A stretch of 64,000 bases of DNA from Sphaerisporangium dianthi (GCF_042654065.1 NZ_JBHSFP010000021.1:1-64000); one strand, 5' to 3'. Shown: positions 34,384 through 42,988, counted from the first letter of the stretch. A program made the numbers and translations. The notes: generated by a model not told the origin, from the letters alone.

Positions 34384-34712
34384 CGTGTGTCTCCTTCGGG
34401 TCTCGGTATGCGCCTACGGTGCGGTGCGGCCCGCCGAAACGCCAACAAACGTTGCTGAATCGGCAAACCCTCGCCCTGCCCTGCAGGACGGAACGGCGCC
34501 CGGCGGGGCGAGGAGACTCTCGGCGTGCCGGGCGGTGGGCGAGTGCCGTAGACGCCGGCGGCGGAACACGGGGAAGTCCGCGACAAGGCTCCGGAATGGC
34601 GACGAAAGGCTCGCGACAAGGCTCCGGAATGCTTCGAAGAGGCTCTGACAAGGCTCCGGACCATGTCCACCCGGCACCCTTCGCTCGCCTATGTGAGAGA
34701 TCACCTCGTCGG
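34384..34712. other. Intergenic segment with degenerate short repeats
   Basis: No gene could be supported. The sequence CGACAAGGCTCCGGA recurs at about 34577, 34613 and 34646 with small changes. Several short frames on both strands lack family similarity and appear to be by-products of high GC. Confidence 0.4.
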
Positions 34713-34803
34713 TGATGATCGGGCCGCACGGACCCGGGAGTGCGCCGAGCGCCTCGGGTGATGACCGGGCCGCGCGGACCGGGAGTGCGTCGAGCGCCTC
34801 GGG
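34713..34803. repeat. 45-bp tandem duplication upstream of sugar transferase gene
   Basis: Units 34713-34758 and 34759-34803 share TGATGAYCGGGCCGCRCGGA and a common GTGCGYCGAGCGCCTCGGG end, with few differences. They lie 95 nt before the sugar transferase start. Confidence 0.8.
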
Positions 34804-34897
34804 GAGCGTAAAGAGAGTTACCGGATTCCCCCAAGACCGTCGCAGGCGGCCGCTAGCATCCTCACGGAAAGTATCCGATCGGTCACGAGGAGGATGC

Positions 34898-36382
34898 GTG
34901 CGCGACGGCGAGAGCTCGGCGGCGGTCGTCAAAGGGCCCGGCGCGGCCTTCCCGCGCGCCGGGGCCCGTGCCGGCGGGCATGGTTCCGCTTCCCTCCCTC
35001 GATGGGTGCGGCGCTACCGCATGTGCGCCATGGCGGGTGATCTCGGGTGCGGGCTGCTCGCGGGCGCGACGGCGATCGTGGTGCGGTTCGGCGAGGTCAC
35101 GCCGTATGTCGCGCCATACCTCCTGCTCAGCCTGGTGATGCCCGTGCTGTGGGTGGCCGCCGTGGCGCTCAACCGGGCCTACGAGGCGCGGCTGGTGGGC
35201 GTGGGGTCAGAGGAGTTCCGCCGCATCACGCAGTGCGGGTTCTTCCTCACCGCCGGGGTGGCGATCGCGTCGTACGTCACCAAGACCGACCTTGCCCGCG
35301 GGTACGTCGTCCTCGACCTGCCCCTCATGACCGGTCTCACCCTGTTCGCGAGGTACGCCTTACGGCTCCGCTTACACGTCATGCGCGCACGAGGGCTGTG
35401 CATGCGCCGGGTGGTGGCCGTCGGCCACCGGGCGTCGACCGCCGATCTGGTGCGTCGTTTCCGGCGCGAGCCGTACCACGGCATGCACGTCGTCGGAGTG
35501 TGCCTGCCGCGGGGCGACGCCTCGGGCGTCGTCGGGGGCGTCCCGGTGCTCGGTGACTTCTCGGACGTCCCGCTGGTCGTCGGCCAGGTCGCGGCGGACA
35601 CCGTGGCCGTTCTCGCCTGCCCCGAGCTCGACGGCACCGCCCTTCGCCGGCTGGCCTGGCGACTGGAGAAGACCCGCACCGACCTCGTCGTCGCCCCGGC
35701 GCTCATGGAGGTCGCCGGGCCGCGCACCACGATCAGGCCGGTGGCGGGGCTGCCGCTGCTGCACGTCGAGCATCCCGAGCTGTCCGGGGTCCGCCAGTTG
35801 CTCAAGAACCTCTTCGACCGGGTCGTCGCGGGCCTGGTCATCGTCGTCCTCGCCCCCGTCCTCGCCGTGCTCGCGGCGGCCGTCCGGGCGAGCGGCCCCG
35901 GGCCCGCGCTGTTCCGGCAGACGCGGGTCGGCAGAGACGGCGTGGAGTTCACCATCCTCAAGCTGCGCACGATGAGCCCGGACGCCGAGCGGCGCAAGGT
36001 CCACCTCGTCAGCGACGGCGACGGCGTCCTGTTCAAGATCAGGGAAGATCCTCGGGTCACTCCGCTCGGAGCCTTGTTACGGCGTTACTCTCTTGACGAG
36101 TTGCCCCAGCTGTTCAATGTGCTTCGCGGCGACATGTCCCTCGTCGGGCCGAGACCGCCGCTCCCCGCGGAGGTCGCCGGGTACGGGGACGACGTCCGGC
36201 GGCGGCTGGTGGTCCGTCCGGGCATGACGGGCCTGTGGCAAGTCAACGGCAGGTCTGACCTTTCCTGGGAGGAATCGGTACGGTTGGACCTGCGTTATGT
36301 CGAGAACTGGTCTCTCACTTTGGATCTACAAATCCTGTGGAAGACCTGGTCGGCCGTGGCACGTGGCTCGGGCGCTTACTAG
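34898..36382 (+). CDS. Polyprenyl-phosphate sugar-1-phosphate transferase (WcaJ/WbaP type)
   Basis: 494 residues. Four N-terminal transmembrane helices (about 40-155) and a Rossmann-like middle domain (about 165-290) precede a further membrane helix and the bacterial sugar transferase domain (about 300-494). The latter has KLRTM, DELPQLFNVLRGDMSLVG, PRPPLP and MTGLWQVNGRS. It would transfer a sugar phosphate to undecaprenyl phosphate, the first step of repeat-unit synthesis. GTG 34898 has GAGGAGGA just upstream. cysQ begins 43 nt after its stop, so the two are probably one operon. Confidence 0.9.
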   Translation: MRDGESSAAVVKGPGAAFPRAGARAGGHGSASLPRWVRRYRMCAMAGDLGCGLLAGATAIVVRFGEVTPYVAPYLLLSLVMPVLWVAAVALNRAYEARLVGVGSEEFRRITQCGFFLTAGVAIASYVTKTDLARGYVVLDLPLMTGLTLFARYALRLRLHVMRARGLCMRRVVAVGHRASTADLVRRFRREPYHGMHVVGVCLPRGDASGVVGGVPVLGDFSDVPLVVGQVAADTVAVLACPELDGTALRRLAWRLEKTRTDLVVAPALMEVAGPRTTIRPVAGLPLLHVEHPELSGVRQLLKNLFDRVVAGLVIVVLAPVLAVLAAAVRASGPGPALFRQTRVGRDGVEFTILKLRTMSPDAERRKVHLVSDGDGVLFKIREDPRVTPLGALLRRYSLDELPQLFNVLRGDMSLVGPRPPLPAEVAGYGDDVRRRLVVRPGMTGLWQVNGRSDLSWEESVRLDLRYVENWSLTLDLQILWKTWSAVARGSGAY

Positions 36383-36425
36383 CCTGAGGTGACCGATTAC
36401 CCGGGTGCGCACCAGGAAGGGCATC

Positions 36426-37298
36426 GTGACGATACGCGACGACCACGCGCTCGCCAGAGATCTGGCGGCTGAGGCCGGTGAGAGGCTGCTGGCCCTGCGG
36501 TCCCGTGAGGGGTTCGGCGACCCGGTGGCGCTGCGCCACGCGGGCGACCACGAGTCACATGACCATCTGATCGAGTCGCTGTCCCGCCTGAGGCCGAGCG
36601 ACAGCGTCCTGTCCGAGGAGGGCACGCGCGAAGAGCGGCTCGATCCCCGCCGGCAGGCCGCCGAGCGTGTGTGGATCATCGACCCGCTCGACGGCACCCG
36701 CGAGTTCGGCGAGGAGGGCCGCGCCGACTGGGCCGTCCATGTGGCCCTCTGGCAGCGCACGTCCGGCGGAGCCCTCGGCGCCCCGGCGACGGGCGTGGGC
36801 TCGTCCGCCGATCCGGCGGCAGGCGATCCGGTCGCCGGCGGGCCGCTCGGTGGTGGCGGCGGTGCCGGCGGGCTGGTCGCCGGGGCCGTGGCGCTGCCCG
36901 CTCAGGGGGTCACGCTGAGCACGGCGTCCCCGCCCGCGCTTCCCGCCCCGCGCGAGGGCCGCATCCGCATCGCGGTCAGCCGCACCCGCCCGCCCGAGTT
37001 CGTCAGGAAGCTCGCCTACCTCGTCGGCGCCGACCTCGTGCCGATGGGCTCGGCCGGCGCCAAGATCGCAGCGGTGATCACCGGTGAGGTCGAGGCGTAC
37101 GTCCACGGCGGCGGGCAGTACGAATGGGACTCCGCCGCCCCCGTGGCCGTCGCGCTGGCCGCCGGAGCCCACGCGAGCCGCATCGACGGGTCGCCGCTGA
37201 TCTACAACCAGGAGAACCCTTCATTGCCGGATATCCTGGTCTCCCTACCGGATCTGGCGCCAACGTTGCTCGCCGGCATCCGCGACGTGCACCGTTAG
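36426..37298 (+). CDS. cysQ: 3'(2'),5'-bisphosphate nucleotidase (inositol-monophosphatase fold)
   Basis: 290 residues. It hydrolyses PAP, the by-product of PAPS-dependent sulfation, to AMP. Metal-site motifs are SEEGTREE, WIIDPLDGTREF and YEWDSAAP. Between the first and second lobes is an insert of about 45 Gly/Ala/Pro/Asp residues (about 112-160) that is absent from the usual family. GTG 36426 follows AGGAAGGG. It lies between the sugar transferase and cysD, so PAP clearance, sulfate activation and polysaccharide initiation share an operon. Confidence 0.9.
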   Translation: MTIRDDHALARDLAAEAGERLLALRSREGFGDPVALRHAGDHESHDHLIESLSRLRPSDSVLSEEGTREERLDPRRQAAERVWIIDPLDGTREFGEEGRADWAVHVALWQRTSGGALGAPATGVGSSADPAAGDPVAGGPLGGGGGAGGLVAGAVALPAQGVTLSTASPPALPAPREGRIRIAVSRTRPPEFVRKLAYLVGADLVPMGSAGAKIAAVITGEVEAYVHGGGQYEWDSAAPVAVALAAGAHASRIDGSPLIYNQENPSLPDILVSLPDLAPTLLAGIRDVHR

Positions 37299-37321
37299 GG
37301 CCCACACCGGAGGAAGAGCAG

Positions 37322-38236
37322 ATGCTCCAGAGCGATTACACGACATCGCAGCTCGATGTGCTCGAAGCCGAGGCCATTCACATCATGCGCGAGGTCGCGG
37401 CCGAGTTCGAGCGTCCGTGCCTGCTGTTTTCCGGCGGCAAAGACTCCATCGTCATGCTGCGCATCGCCGAGAAGGCGTTCTGGCCGGCGCCGATCCCGTT
37501 TCCGCTGATGCACGTCGACACCGGGCACAACTTCCCCGAGGTGATCGAGTTCCGTGACCGGCGGGTCGCCGAGCTGAGCGCCCGCCTGGTCGTCGCGTCC
37601 GTCCAGGCGTCGATCGACGCCGGCCGGGTGGCCGAAGAGACCGGCCGGCGGGCCAGCCGCAACCGGCTGCAGACCACCACGCTGCTCGACGCCATCGAAG
37701 AGCACGAGTTCGACGCGGTGTTCGGCGGCGCCCGGCGCGACGAAGAGAAGGCCCGCGCGAAGGAGCGCGTGTTCTCCTTCCGTGACGACTTCGGCCAGTG
37801 GGATCCGAAGAACCAGCGTCCCGAGCTGTGGAACCTCTACAACGCGCGCATCCGCAAGGGCGAGCACATCCGGGTCTTCCCGCTCTCCAACTGGACCGAA
37901 CTGGACATCTGGGACTACATCCGGCGCGAGGGCATCGAGATCCCGTCGATCTACTACGCGCACACCCGCAAGGTGTTCGAGCGCGACGGCATGCTGCTCG
38001 CCGACGCCGACGTGGTCAACCGCGGCGACGACGAGCCGGCCTACGACACCGTCGTGCGCTACCGCACCGTCGGCGACATGACCTGCACCGGCGCCGTCGA
38101 GTCCACCGCCGCCACGGTGGAGGAGATCATCGCCGAGATCGCCGCCACCCGCATCACCGAGCGGGGCGCGACCCGCGCCGACGACCGCACGTCAGAGGCC
38201 GCCATGGAGGACCGCAAGAAGGAGGGCTACTTCTGA
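37322..38236 (+). CDS. cysD: Sulfate adenylyltransferase subunit 2
   Basis: 304 residues. This is the catalytic ATP-PP-loop subunit of ATP sulfurylase, forming APS from sulfate and ATP with CysN. LLFSGGKDSIVML is the PP-loop, followed by HVDTGHNFPEV, FGGARRDEEKARAKER and the C-terminal EDRKKEGYF. ATG 37322 has GGAGGAAG upstream. It sits 23 nt after cysQ and 85 nt before cysN. Confidence 0.96.
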   Translation: MLQSDYTTSQLDVLEAEAIHIMREVAAEFERPCLLFSGGKDSIVMLRIAEKAFWPAPIPFPLMHVDTGHNFPEVIEFRDRRVAELSARLVVASVQASIDAGRVAEETGRRASRNRLQTTTLLDAIEEHEFDAVFGGARRDEEKARAKERVFSFRDDFGQWDPKNQRPELWNLYNARIRKGEHIRVFPLSNWTELDIWDYIRREGIEIPSIYYAHTRKVFERDGMLLADADVVNRGDDEPAYDTVVRYRTVGDMTCTGAVESTAATVEEIIAEIAATRITERGATRADDRTSEAAMEDRKKEGYF

Positions 38237-38321
38237 TGCCCCTTCTCGTCGCAGCCCAGGGCACGTCCTTCTCGCGGTCCGCGCGCACGGCCCGCCGCAC
38301 AATCGATGGAGAGCAGTTCTG

Positions 38322-39584
38322 ATGGACATCCTGCGTTTCGCCACTGCGGGTTCGGTCGACGACGGCAAGTCCACCCTCATCGGACGGCTGCTCTTCGACT
38401 CGAAGGCGATCTTCGAGGACCAGCTGGAGGCCGTCGAGCGCACCAGCCGTGACCGCGGCACCGAGTACACCGACCTGTCGCTGCTGACCGACGGCCTGCG
38501 CGCCGAGCGCGAACAGGGCATCACCATCGACGTGGCCTACCGCTACTTCGCCACGCCCAAGCGCAAGTTCATCATCGCCGACACCCCGGGCCACATCCAG
38601 TACACGCGCAACATGGTCACCGGCGCGTCCACCGCCGACCTGGCCGTCGTGCTGATCGACGCGCGCAAGGGCGTCGTCGAGCAGTCGCGCCGCCACGCGT
38701 TCCTCACCACGCTGCTGCGAGTGCCCCACCTGGTGCTGGCGGTCAACAAGATGGACCTGGTCGACTACGGCAGAGACCGCTTCGAGGAGATCCGCGAAGA
38801 GTTCACCGCATTCGCGGCCAAGCTGAACGTCTCCGACCTCACCTTCATCCCGATCTCCGCCCTGCACGGCGACAACGTCGTGACCCGGTCGGAGAACATG
38901 CCGTGGTACCAGGGCACCTCCCTGCTGCACCACCTGGAGAACCTCCACATCGCCTCCGACCGCAACCTGGTCGACGTGCGGTTCCCCGTGCAGTACGTCA
39001 TCCGCCCCCAGCGGGCCACCGACCCGGCGTTCCACGACTACCGCGGCTACGCCGGCCAGGTCGCGGGCGGCATCCTCAAGCCGGGCGACGAGGTCATGCA
39101 CCTTCCCTCGGGCCTGACCACGCGCGTCGCGGCCATCGACTCCTTCGACGGCCCCGTCGAGGAGGCCTTCTCGCCCATGTCCGTCACCCTCCGCCTGGAG
39201 GACGACATCGACATCTCGCGCGGCGACATGATCTGCCGCCCGCACAACCGGCCGGAGGTCGCCCAGGAGCTCGACGCGATGGTCTGCTGGATGACCGACG
39301 GCCTCAAGCTCGGCCCGCGTTCCAAGCTGGTCATCAAGCACACCACCCGCACGGCCCGCGTGCTCGTCCGCGACCTGCACTACCGGCTGGACGTCAACAC
39401 CCTCCACCGCGACGAGTCGGCCGGGTCGCTCGGCCTCAACGAGATCGGCCGGGTGTCGCTGCGGGTCACCCAGCCGCTCTTCGTCGACGACTACGCCAGG
39501 AACCGCATGACCGGCGGCTTCATCCTGATCGACGAGGCCACCAACGGCACCGTCGGCGCCGGCATGATCGTCGACGCCCGCTGA
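38322..39584 (+). CDS. cysN: Sulfate adenylyltransferase subunit 1 (GTPase)
   Basis: 420 residues. The EF-Tu-like GTPase drives APS formation by CysD. G1 is GSVDDGKST, G2 lies in REQGITIDVAYRYF, G3 is DTPGH and G4 NKMD; two beta-barrel domains follow. The protein ends without a fused APS kinase (CysC) domain, and no cysC or cysH is visible nearby, so PAPS formation needs a gene elsewhere. A structured hairpin follows the stop. Confidence 0.96.
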   Translation: MDILRFATAGSVDDGKSTLIGRLLFDSKAIFEDQLEAVERTSRDRGTEYTDLSLLTDGLRAEREQGITIDVAYRYFATPKRKFIIADTPGHIQYTRNMVTGASTADLAVVLIDARKGVVEQSRRHAFLTTLLRVPHLVLAVNKMDLVDYGRDRFEEIREEFTAFAAKLNVSDLTFIPISALHGDNVVTRSENMPWYQGTSLLHHLENLHIASDRNLVDVRFPVQYVIRPQRATDPAFHDYRGYAGQVAGGILKPGDEVMHLPSGLTTRVAAIDSFDGPVEEAFSPMSVTLRLEDDIDISRGDMICRPHNRPEVAQELDAMVCWMTDGLKLGPRSKLVIKHTTRTARVLVRDLHYRLDVNTLHRDESAGSLGLNEIGRVSLRVTQPLFVDDYARNRMTGGFILIDEATNGTVGAGMIVDAR

Positions 39585-39625
39585 CCCTGCCTTGTCGCAC
39601 GTGATCGGTCTTGGGCGACGGTGAC

Positions 39626-39665
39626 GGTGACGGTTGCGGGCACTTCGGTGCTCGTAGCCGTCACC
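39626..39665 (+). terminator. Branched hairpin after cysN
   Basis: An outer stem GGTGACGG (39626-39633) with CCGTCACC (39658-39665) encloses an inner hairpin GCAC-TTCG-GTGC (39640-39651) with a stable UUCG tetraloop. It lies 41 nt after cysN and likely ends the operon. Confidence 0.6.
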
Positions 39666-39709
39666 GCCCCTCGCACAGGCCATCCGGCATGACCGCGTCT
39701 CACGCTCCG

Positions 39710-40153
39710 CTATGGCAGGAGTGTCATCACCATGGCGTGACGGGGACGAACGACGGTGAAGTGCCGACGATCCAAAGTGGCGATGTCGGTGATGCCAAGT
39801 CGTTCAGCACACGCGAGAACCGAAGCGTCCGCGGTGCCCAGGGGGAGATTGCGGTAGGTGGAGACGAGTTCCGCCATCCGAAGCCAATCCGATGGATGCA
39901 CCGGCTGGACCGCGAAGATGCCTCGAGCGAAGTCTCCGAGGAATTTCACTTCTGCTTCGGCGCCGAGACGAGTCGAGATGAGGTAAGCCGCCTCCGCCAC
40001 CACCAAGGTAGGGACGATCAGCGGGCCGGGATGGGATTCAAGTAGCGTGAGACAGGGTTTGTGATGCTTGTCGTCCGCATCGACATAGGCGTACAACGGT
40101 CCCGCGTCTACGACGAGAGCGCCTATGACGCCTCCCGATGGCGCCGCGCCCAC
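39710..40153 (-). CDS. vapC: PIN domain ribonuclease toxin (VapC family)
   Basis: 147 residues if begun at GTG 40153. PIN acidic residues are visible in VVDAGPLYAYVD, VVAEAAYL, TADASVLA and TLDRRHF. VapC toxins cut tRNA or rRNA. The family normally starts close to the first acidic strand, that is, at IGALVVDAG. Directly before that codon (ATA, overlapping the antitoxin TAG stop as ATAG) is GGGAGG, so the true start may be non-standard. The gene overlaps the antitoxin. Confidence 0.85.
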   Translation of the reverse strand: MGAAPSGGVIGALVVDAGPLYAYVDADDKHHKPCLTLLESHPGPLIVPTLVVAEAAYLISTRLGAEAEVKFLGDFARGIFAVQPVHPSDWLRMAELVSTYRNLPLGTADASVLACAERLGITDIATLDRRHFTVVRPRHAMVMTLLP

Positions 40154-40365
40154 TCGCGGTCGAGGATTTCATGGATCCGTTCGGAGATGTCGTCTTCTCC
40201 GCTGTGGCCTGCCCCGGCCGCAAGCAACTGCCGACGCCCATCACCGGGCAGGTGAGCCATTATGGCCTCGCGAGTCCACTCGGACACCGTCATGCCCCGC
40301 CGCTCCGCTTCATGTCGCACGCGGGCATCAAGATCATCTGACAGTTTAATGGTGGTGCGTTTCAT
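40123..40365 (-). CDS. Ribbon-helix-helix antitoxin (VapB-like)
   Basis: 80 residues. MKRTTIKLSDDLDARVRHEA is a typical CopG/Arc beta-strand plus helix DNA-binding start; the C-terminal half (SERIHEILDREWARRH) would bind and block the toxin. The upstream ATGs in frame have no similarity to the family. A perfect palindrome ends at the base before the ATG and there is no Shine-Dalgarno, so the transcript is probably leaderless and autorepressed. Confidence 0.85.
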   Translation of the reverse strand: MKRTTIKLSDDLDARVRHEAERRGMTVSEWTREAIMAHLPGDGRRQLLAAGAGHSGEDDISERIHEILDREWARRHREAS

Positions 40366-40379
40366 GTATGCCAGCATAC
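40366..40379. promoter_or_regulatory. Antitoxin autoregulatory operator
   Basis: GTATGC-CA-GCATAC is a perfect 6-bp-arm palindrome immediately in front of the antitoxin ATG, the expected place for autoregulation by a ribbon-helix-helix protein. Confidence 0.65.
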
Positions 40380-40579
40380 CCATGTTACTGATCGCTGACA
40401 TGATGTAACGCAAAGTAAATGAATGTCGCCGGTTCGGCGAGCCGGTCCAGGGGGTGAACAAGCTCGTGCTGGGCAACGCGGCGTCGCCATCGTCGGCATA
40501 CGCATGCGCGGCGCGGAGATCTTCAGGGTGAGCACCGCAGCGCGCCCTGCCTGCGTGCTGGATTCTGTTCGCCCGTGGG

Positions 40580-40717
40580 GCGCGGTCGGTATGGCTGGAG
40601 TACTCCGGTGACGGATCGCGCCGCGTCTACGAACGCGTCGGCTTCCAGCCCGAGGGCACCCGCCCCTATATGTCGCTCGAGGTGACGGCAGAGATCGACT
40701 GCTCGGCCGGCGGGTAG
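40580..40717 (+). pseudogene. Remnant of a GNAT acetyltransferase C-terminus
   Basis: The frame ending at the TAG at 40715 reads VWLEY, then RRVYERVGFQPEGTRPY and ends shortly after. The VYERVGF part is characteristic of the last strand and helix of GNAT acetyltransferases. No N-terminal acetyl-CoA-binding region is found upstream in any frame. Its 3' end overlaps the 3' end of the opposing HATPase gene. Confidence 0.55.
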
Positions 40718-41223
40718 GGGGCGCCCGGCGGGCGCGGCGCCTCCAGGTGCTCCGGGGCGATCTCGCACCAGACGGTGCGGCCGAGGCCGTCCGCGTTGGG
40801 ATGGAAGCCCCAGCGGCCTCGGGAGAGCATGTCGACGATGGCCAGGCCGCGCCCGCCCTCGGCGAGAAGGAACGCCGGGTCCGCCGGAATGCTCTCCGCG
40901 AGGAGCGCGACCGTGTCCGGGCGGACGCGGGGCGTTCCAGCGGTGAGGCCTCTGTCGGTGACCTCGACCCGTACCCGGTCGCCGTCGTCGCACTCCGACA
41001 CCCGGAGCACCAGAGGCTCGGAGCCATGCTCGTCGGCCCCCTGAGCGCTGACCCCATGCCGGCCATGACGGACGGCGTTGGTGACCAACTCGCTGACGGC
41101 CAGCCGTACGGGCTCGTAGGCCGGATGCGCTTCCCCCAGCCAGGCATGGACGGCGGCGCGGGCACGCGAAGCCGATTCAGGACTATTCGGCAGGCGAAGC
41201 TCTTTCAGCGTTTCCGGTGCCAT
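40666..41223 (-). CDS. HATPase_c anti-sigma/regulatory ATP-binding protein (RsbW-like)
   Basis: 185 residues. The GHKL ATPase fold of serine-kinase anti-sigma factors shows an N box SELVTNAVRHG, G1 VTDRG and G2 GGRGLAIVDML. ATG 41223 (MAPETLKEL) was chosen; the longer frame upstream is arginine-rich without similarity. It is divergent from an XRE/DUF5753 gene followed by DUF397, the actinomycete triad related to whiJ/abaA loci, where these proteins work together on developmental regulation. Confidence 0.85.
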   Translation of the reverse strand: MAPETLKELRLPNSPESASRARAAVHAWLGEAHPAYEPVRLAVSELVTNAVRHGRHGVSAQGADEHGSEPLVLRVSECDDGDRVRVEVTDRGLTAGTPRVRPDTVALLAESIPADPAFLLAEGGRGLAIVDMLSRGRWGFHPNADGLGRTVWCEIAPEHLEAPRPPGAPYPPAEQSISAVTSSDI

Positions 41224-41355
41224 CGGCGGGCCTTTCGCCGGTCGTTTATGTCTGCATTCTCGTTTCACCCGGCCGGGTCGGCCGGGGCGCCGCCATGAGG
41301 TCGGCGCGGTCCTCACACCGTGGCAAAGAACAAGGAGTCGTTATGGCGATTCGGC

Positions 41356-41406
41356 GTTCGCACTGTGTTCACAATCGTGTGAACCTTCTGGCCGAAGTGT
41401 GCGAAC
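41356..41406. promoter_or_regulatory. Nested palindromic operator in the HATPase/XRE divergent region
   Basis: An inner palindrome GTTCACA-ATCG-TGTGAAC (41367-41384) is flanked by an outer pair GTTCGCAC (41356-41363) and GTGCGAAC (41399-41406). It lies about 55 nt before the XRE start and is a good candidate binding site for that regulator. Confidence 0.65.
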
Positions 41407-41459
41407 CCCCAGCATGATGGCGTTGACGCGCCGGTCGGCGACGGGAAAGGAGTTCGGCG

Positions 41460-42296
41460 ATGAGCACCCCCCTGGAACCGGATCCGTCCATATCTCCGCG
41501 CATTCAATTCGGTACAGAACTGCGCAAATTCCGACTTTCTTCGGGGTTCACCCAGCGGCGGCTCTGCGATGCGATTCATCTGTCGGTCAGCCAGCTCAGC
41601 ATGATCGAGAACGGCCACCGTGCACCCACCATGGATCTGGCGCGGCGGGCGGACGAGATCCTTGGTCTTGGCACCACGCTCACCGGCTTCCTCGACCGCC
41701 TCAACCGCGCCGCCGCCCAACTACCCCGCTGGTTCCGCCCCTGGCTCGACTACGAACGCGAAGCCGAGGCCCTGCGCATGTGGGAGCCGCTCATGGTTCC
41801 CGGCCTCCTCCAAACCGAGGCCTACGCCCGAGCCATTTTGAGCCGCAAGCCCGGCATCACCGGCGAGGATGTGGAAGAGCAAGTCCGAGCACGAATGGAC
41901 CGACAGAGCATTCTCGAACGCACCGTTCCTCCAATGCTCTGGGTCATCCTGGAGGAGGGCGTCCTCCATCGTGCCGTGACGGAAGCCGAGGTGATGCGAG
42001 GGCAAGTCGAGCACCTTATCTATATCAGCGAGAACCCTCATATATCCCTTCAGATCCTTCCTTTCAGCGCTTGCAGCGTGGTTGGCTTGATGGGTGGCTT
42101 CGTCATCGCCGACATGCCGAAGGGATCGCCTCCGGCGGCTTATATCGAATCCCAGAGCACAGAAGACCGGGTGAGCGACCGGTCGAATGAGGTCCAAGGT
42201 TTGGCGCTCAGGTACGACCTGATTCGAGCGGACGCACTGCCACGTTGCGAGTCCCTGAAAATGATCAAGGAGATGATGCGGAGATGGGCGGCGTGA
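41460..42296 (+). CDS. XRE family regulator with DUF5753 domain
   Basis: 278 residues. The N-terminal helix-turn-helix (about 17-72) reads FGTELRKFRLSSGFTQRRLCD and LSVSQLSMIENGHRAP. The remainder is the DUF5753 domain (WEPLMVPGLLQTEAYARAIL, then ISLQILPF). ATG 41460 has AAAGGAG eight nt upstream. The DUF397 gene overlaps its end by 13 bp. Proteins of this family pair with DUF397 partners and affect sporulation or antibiotic production in Streptomyces (WhiJ type). Confidence 0.93.
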   Translation: MSTPLEPDPSISPRIQFGTELRKFRLSSGFTQRRLCDAIHLSVSQLSMIENGHRAPTMDLARRADEILGLGTTLTGFLDRLNRAAAQLPRWFRPWLDYEREAEALRMWEPLMVPGLLQTEAYARAILSRKPGITGEDVEEQVRARMDRQSILERTVPPMLWVILEEGVLHRAVTEAEVMRGQVEHLIYISENPHISLQILPFSACSVVGLMGGFVIADMPKGSPPAAYIESQSTEDRVSDRSNEVQGLALRYDLIRADALPRCESLKMIKEMMRRWAA

Positions 42297-42496
42297 TTCA
42301 AGGACCCGGGGCCGTGCAGTGGTGTAAATCCACGTTCTCCGGTGACGACGGCAGTAATTGCGTAGAGGTGGCTCGCCTGCAGAGAGGCCTGAGAGGAGTG
42401 CGCGACAGCAAGGATCGTGCTCGACCGGCACTGGTCGTCGACGCGGAGGCGTGGGCTGCCTTTCTCGGGCTGGTGAAGGCCGGCCGTCTCGGCTGA
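42284..42496 (+). CDS. DUF397 small protein
   Basis: 70 residues. WCKSTFSGDDGSNCVEVA, VRDSK and AWAAFLGLVKAG are the DUF397 hallmarks. ATG 42284 lies inside the end of the XRE gene, indicating translational coupling. It is the small partner of the XRE/DUF5753 regulator. Confidence 0.92.
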   Translation: MGGVIQGPGAVQWCKSTFSGDDGSNCVEVARLQRGLRGVRDSKDRARPALVVDAEAWAAFLGLVKAGRLG

Positions 42497-42600
42497 ACGG
42501 CGGCCGGTACTGGTTGCTCGCCGTATGACGGCGCCGATTTCGCCGTACCCCGTCCCGCCGACCCGGCGCCGATTGGGGGCCTCACCCCAAGCGAGGGGGA

Positions 42601-42713
42601 GAGCCACCTGACGGGATGGGGGAGGCGTCCGACGGGATGGGGGCGTCCGACGGGGTGGGAGAGCCACCTGACGGGATGGGGGAGGCGTCCGGCGGGATGG
42701 GGGAGGCGTCCGG
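42601..42713. repeat. 60-bp tandem repeat with 20-bp substructure
   Basis: GAGCCACCTGACGGGATGGG opens units at 42601 and 42661; the second is incomplete at its end. Within each, GACGGGATGGGGGAGGCGTC recurs at about 20-bp spacing. The array abuts the truncated TetR reading frame and probably marks where its N-terminus was lost. Confidence 0.85.
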
Positions 42714-42988
42714 TCCTCGGCGAGACCGGCCGTGACCCCGCCGTGGCCGACCTCGTTCGCACGAGCATGCGCGACCGGATGGCGCGCACCTGGGCGGTCT
42801 ACGACCGGGCGATCGGGCGCGGCGAGCTCCGCCCGGACGGTGACCTGTGGCTGCTGACCGACCTGTTCGCCGGGCTGGTGGCGTACCGGGGACTGCTCGG
42901 CCTGGAACTTCCCGACCCCGACGAGGTCGTCCGCTCCCTGCTCCACGGCTTCGCGGCGGCGACGGATGGCCGGCGTCACGGGACCTGA
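42713..42988 (+). pseudogene. TetR family regulator remnant (C-terminal domain only)
   Basis: The frame reads ETGRDPAVADLVR, RMARTWAVYDRAI, GELRPDGDLWLLTDL and PDEVVRSLLHGF, the standard C-terminal ligand domain of TetR regulators (TetR_C_33-like). The helix-turn-helix half is missing and replaced upstream by the tandem repeat. A GTG at 42743 could still start translation of 81 residues, but no DNA-binding domain would be made. Confidence 0.7.
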
